From Aureobasidium sp. EXF-3400 (Eukaryota; Ascomycota; Dothideomycetes; Dothideales; Saccotheciaceae): a DNA stretch of 20,120 bases. The notes under the pieces were generated by a model that was not told where the DNA came from, searched no databases, and was given only the letters and a program-made list of their open reading frames with translations. A program made the position numbers and the translations under genes. Below, piece by piece: positions 16,899 through 20,120 of the stretch. The stretch lies in NCBI GenBank assembly GCA_024195585.1, contig SWBL01000565.1, positions 1-20,120 of the forward strand. The letters are read 5' to 3'. Every line of letters starts with the position of its first letter. Within the stretch, counting starts at the first letter, position 1.

Positions 16899-18497
16899 AT
16901 GGCGAAAACTATGCCGTTCGGCTCCGTCTGGGTCCTTGAAAGGAGAGCGGTCCTAGTTCATGCGCCTGAATCTGACGTGGCTGTCCTATGCAGACTCCGT
17001 ATCAGCTACGACCCAGTTCTCAATAAACCATCTCTTTCGATACGCATTAACTCTATTATCTCTGGCTCTGGCTCCGAGCCTCAGGTGCTCATGCTGAGTA
17101 TTGCTCCCAAAGCAGTTGACACGTGTACGGTAGAGTCAAACATCTGCGGCAGCGTTGTTCCAGCTAGAATGGTAAATATGCTTCGTGGAGTGACTAAATC
17201 AGCCGTTGTGTCGACTCTGACGCTCTGCCTCAATGATTACAAGAGCGGTCTCGTTCTCGTTCCATCTGACGTGACTGAGCCCTTGACTCCAGCTGCCGAA
17301 AGCCGCACCGACTTTCACGCCTTTTCCAAAGTCTGCTAGGCCACCATTCTCTGCGTGCATTTCTCAAAGCGACAACTCGTAGATGACGAGACGCTTCACC
17401 TTTGGACCTTTGCCAGAACGCTTTGCGAGTCTTCTCTTAACGTAGCACCTGTGAACGACGCTCATTCCAATGGTGATCGTGGTGCGCAGCAAAGAGATTG
17501 GACTGTGTTTGCATCAGACCCACCGCCTTACAAGCAGACCGTGTCGACTGGTAGTGTGCTTGGCAAACATTACTTGGATGCTGACGATTCCTTGCCTTCT
17601 GCTTCAACCTTCATGAATCTAGCACCTTTTCCCTACTCCCCACCGCCATGGTCTCCCACCGAAGTCAACACGCCCACTGAAGTCAACAGCCCCACTGAGG
17701 TCAATACCCCCACCTGTGTTCACAGCTCTATCGACACCAACACACCGGAGAATGCCAATGTGTCCTTTCAAGCTCGAACTTCTAGTACCCATTGTCAGTC
17801 GTCACCACATATCCGTCCGACGTTCTTTGCACACGAGACTAAGCTCAGGAGAGAGGATGTCTTGAAGGTGCAGCAGTTGCGAGAGATGATAGAAACCTTG
17901 CCTGATCACCTTGTCCTCGATCTCCTGAGAGGACCAAGAGTGCAGAAGCTCCTTGCAACACAACGAGAAGTGGAGCAAGCAGGAATTCCATTTGATTCCA
18001 GACGAGTCGCTGATGCTGAAATTAAACAAAGTGTGACAAGCCATAAGGGTAGGTGGGACGACGAGGGTCTCGACCAAAAGATAAAGCGGGCGTTCGAGTC
18101 ACTTGTCCACCAACGTCTCGAAAGCCTCGTTCAGGATCAACTACCCGTACTCATCAGGGAGGAACTACCCCTAGCTATTGATGAACCCCTAAATTGTGCC
18201 GTCGAACAGATCCGTGACGAGTTCCATGAGGACTGCAAGATGAATGAAGCCAAGCTTATTGAGATAATTGATGACGGCCGCACTGAGCTGCACGACGAAA
18301 CTGACAAGTGCACAACAGAGATCAATGACATGGTTCGGGGTCGGATCGACGAACTCGAGTATCAGACCGAAAAAACGTGTATACTTGTTGGAGAGCAACT
18401 TGCCTGTCTCGGCTATTGGTCCGATAGATTTGCCAAATCGAATGAAAATAAAGAGCAAGCTAGAAATAACATCAAGGGAAGATGCAAGTCTATTTAG
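16899..18497 (+). pseudogene. PPxY family paralogue interrupted by an in-frame TAG (or carrying a 69-nt intron)
   Basis: The ATG at 16899 (AAAATGGCG) follows a pyrimidine tract. The frame runs 533 codons to TAG at 18495-18497, with a single stop at codon 147 (17337-17339); downstream the same frame continues at once with coding-like sequence (ATILCVHFSKRQL). N-terminal features are VWVLERRAVLVHAP and LMLSIAP, as in the paralogues. DPPPYK at codons 207-212 is a PPxY motif, followed by SPPPWSPTEVNTP repeats. The second half (about codons 325-510) is acidic and helical, probably coiled coil. Alternatively, GTGACT at 17271 and the AG of the TAG itself at 17339 would make a 69-nt intron that keeps the frame; the donor is weak, and the removed residues look coding to me. 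It is either a recently inactivated gene or a two-exon gene. Function unknown. Confidence 0.65.
17655..17726 (+). repeat. 18-bp coding minisatellite, four copies
   Basis: Units start at 17655, 17673, 17691 and 17709 and encode PTEVNT, PTEVNS, PTEVNT and PTCVHS. The first three differ by only a few, mostly silent, changes. It lies in the disordered segment just after the PPPY motif and could vary in copy number between strains. Confidence 0.85.
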
Positions 18498-20120
18498 TAT
18501 GAACCTCGGATGGAATATATCATGTCACTTCCGGACTTCGGACTCGGTAGCCGATAGGTTGTCGTTAAACAAATCTTTCATAAAGAAACCTTCCGTTTGG
18601 GAGGTAATCCCGCTAAGTAGGCACCAACCCCAAACCTAGTCTGCAGTCTCAACAGGCTCCAGACTAAGAGATCGTTAAAAACCACAACCGGGGCATGGTC
18701 CTCTAGCTTGTTGTCAACACTATCGACAGTGCGATATCCTGTGAGGGTGTGGGTGATCGTTTATCTGTCTGTCTATCTTTGCATGTGATTCTAGGCATTA
18801 CTTGCAGATCAATCTTTCTCGCAGATAATACATAGACTTCTTCCAGCTGCGGCTCACGGAAGCGGGAACACTGACTTGGTGCAGCCCGCATACAAGCTCA
18901 CGGTGTGCTTAAATCTAGGTATGTTCATTCTTGTTGGACTTCGATTTCCTTCCTTGCAGATACTTTACCAGTCCACAAGTCATTTGTACTGCGCAAGCCT
19001 GACATGAGTATCCACTAATGTATTCACATCAACCACCGCAGGACGCCCAACCCGACACAATAAACCCAGCCTACGAGTAGGCTGAAACGCATCGGTTGAG
19101 TGCATGGACCTGATTGTTTGGCCGCAGCTGGAGTCCGATTGTACTAAAGGTATATTATCCGGACTGTGAAGACAAAACCTCGGTGCTGCAGCCAAAAATG
19201 CTTGGTTTCAAGCAGGCAGATGTTGAAAGCAGATAGGATTTCGCTTCTGGGTTCAGATCAACGCAATGTGCACCTGAATTTTGGTCCGCAGATCTATAGC
19301 AGGTTGGAGTCCGGCGATTTACGCGATAGGAAGGCTTCTTCATGGTTATGCCCCTTGCATATGCCACTCAAGCTAAGCGTTGCCTCTGTGAAGCTAAACG
19401 CTCATCATAGCGTGGTCTTGTGGAGGCGCATCAGGTAGAACGCACGAACATCTCATTCATACGGTTACAGAGGCGAGTTATGCTACTGCACCCTGTTAGT
19501 CGTGGCACTACGTCCAGTTTTAACCCCGGACTCGATCCATAAGGGAGTCACATTAAGTTGGCGTTCTCTTGTTACTGAACACCAGATCTGGGTGGCTCAG
19601 AGACAATTAACTCGAACGTATTGTAACCCTGCACTAGACTATTCTAGGGGTTGTACATAATCCCTCCAAAGTAACGATTTAAGTAACGTTCTGTGCGATC
19701 ACTTGCGACAACAATGCTCTATGACACAACTTTAATAGCTAGACGTGAGATTCCAAGACAATTTCGAAGATCTATCATAGTAAGCAGAGTATGCGGAGAT
19801 TCACTGAGCCCGACCATTTCTGCCTTTAGCTCCGCTGCCAGCCACGCCGTTGTCTCGATACCTTGATAAGTGAACGACCGACCAAGTCCAAGTGGCGAGC
19901 AGGACTAGGCTGTGCTCCACGTCAGCAGCACCAGTAAGGGGAGTGCACCGAGGTAATCAGTCGTAACGGCCTCGGTCTTCGCCGGGGTACAAAGCTTTTC
20001 ATGCTCACAGCTTTGCTTGGCTATTCACGGTTGCAGAAGTTGTGAGAATTCGCCACCCCCAACTTTGAACTTGATGCTCTAAGCAGCTAGTCTATCTACC
20101 ATTAGCTCGATAGCAACACC
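18498..20120. other. About 1.6 kb with no recognised gene
   Basis: Only short ORFs with no recognisable family occur here. I found no tRNA cloverleaf, transposon ends or further PPxY-family sequence. The 3' end of the 16899 gene must fall near the left side. Confidence 0.4.

Noticed and set aside
17319..17368. Short 39-nt intron (GTCTGC to CTCAAAG) to bypass the TAG
   Set aside because: It keeps the frame but is too short for a typical fungal intron and has a poor acceptor.
19440..19560. Possible tRNA (a GGACTCGATCC stretch)
   Set aside because: No acceptor stem or anticodon arm could be paired around it.
12399..19635. Shared 13-mer GTAACCCTGCACT at 12399 and about 19624 as a sign of a second MITE copy
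   Set aside because: A 13-bp match is expected by chance in 20 kb, and no TIR or TSD is found around the second site.

Overview
The window looks like nuclear DNA of a filamentous ascomycete, probably a Dothideomycete-type mould. The main evidence is 56-66 nt GT-AG introns, pyrimidine-rich leaders before ATGs, a NACHT/WD40 NOD-like receptor, a fungal STAND N-terminal (HeLo-like) protein, decayed ankyrin and C2H2 genes and a hAT-type MITE. Class-level placement is an impression only. There are no rRNA, tRNA or CRISPR features that I can support.

Layout. 1-580 (-): 5' part of a gene running off the left edge, a paralogue of the gene at 13805-15727. 1183-6482 (-): a three-exon NOD-like receptor of 1725 aa, with a short N-terminal motif, a NACHT NTPase and 23 WD40 repeats. 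6483-6923: shared divergent promoter. 6924-7883 (+): a two-exon, 300-aa protein with a HeLo-like/fungal STAND N-terminal domain. 7884-11386: decayed DNA containing an ankyrin-repeat pseudogene. 11387-11836 (-): a compact intact gene resembling DUF7587, possibly ADP-ribosyltransferase-like. 12211-12603: a hAT MITE with perfect 8-bp target duplication. 12695-13200: a C2H2 zinc-finger relic. 13805-15727 (-) and 16899-18497 (+): two divergent members of an unnamed fungal family with PPxY motifs, separated by about 1.2 kb that carries a ~46-bp tandem repeat; the plus-strand gene has an in-frame TAG. 18498-20120: no gene recognised.

Main point. The receptor has no large effector domain at its N-terminus. 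Instead it has a 17-residue motif (NISGISATAGGRVFAGV) that aligns without gaps to two repeats at the C-terminus of its divergently transcribed neighbour (SIEDVITSAESSAIVGL and RIRSVHTTDHSKAMVGV). A single motif on the receptor, two on a HeLo-like effector and adjacent divergent genes are the architecture of fungal amyloid-signalling NLR/effector pairs (the NWD2/HET-S paradigm). The proposed job is regulated cell death in non-self recognition: ligand binding by the fast-evolving WD40 array, NACHT oligomerisation, amyloid templating of the partner, and membrane attack by its helical domain. The motif alignment is seen directly; the function is inferred.
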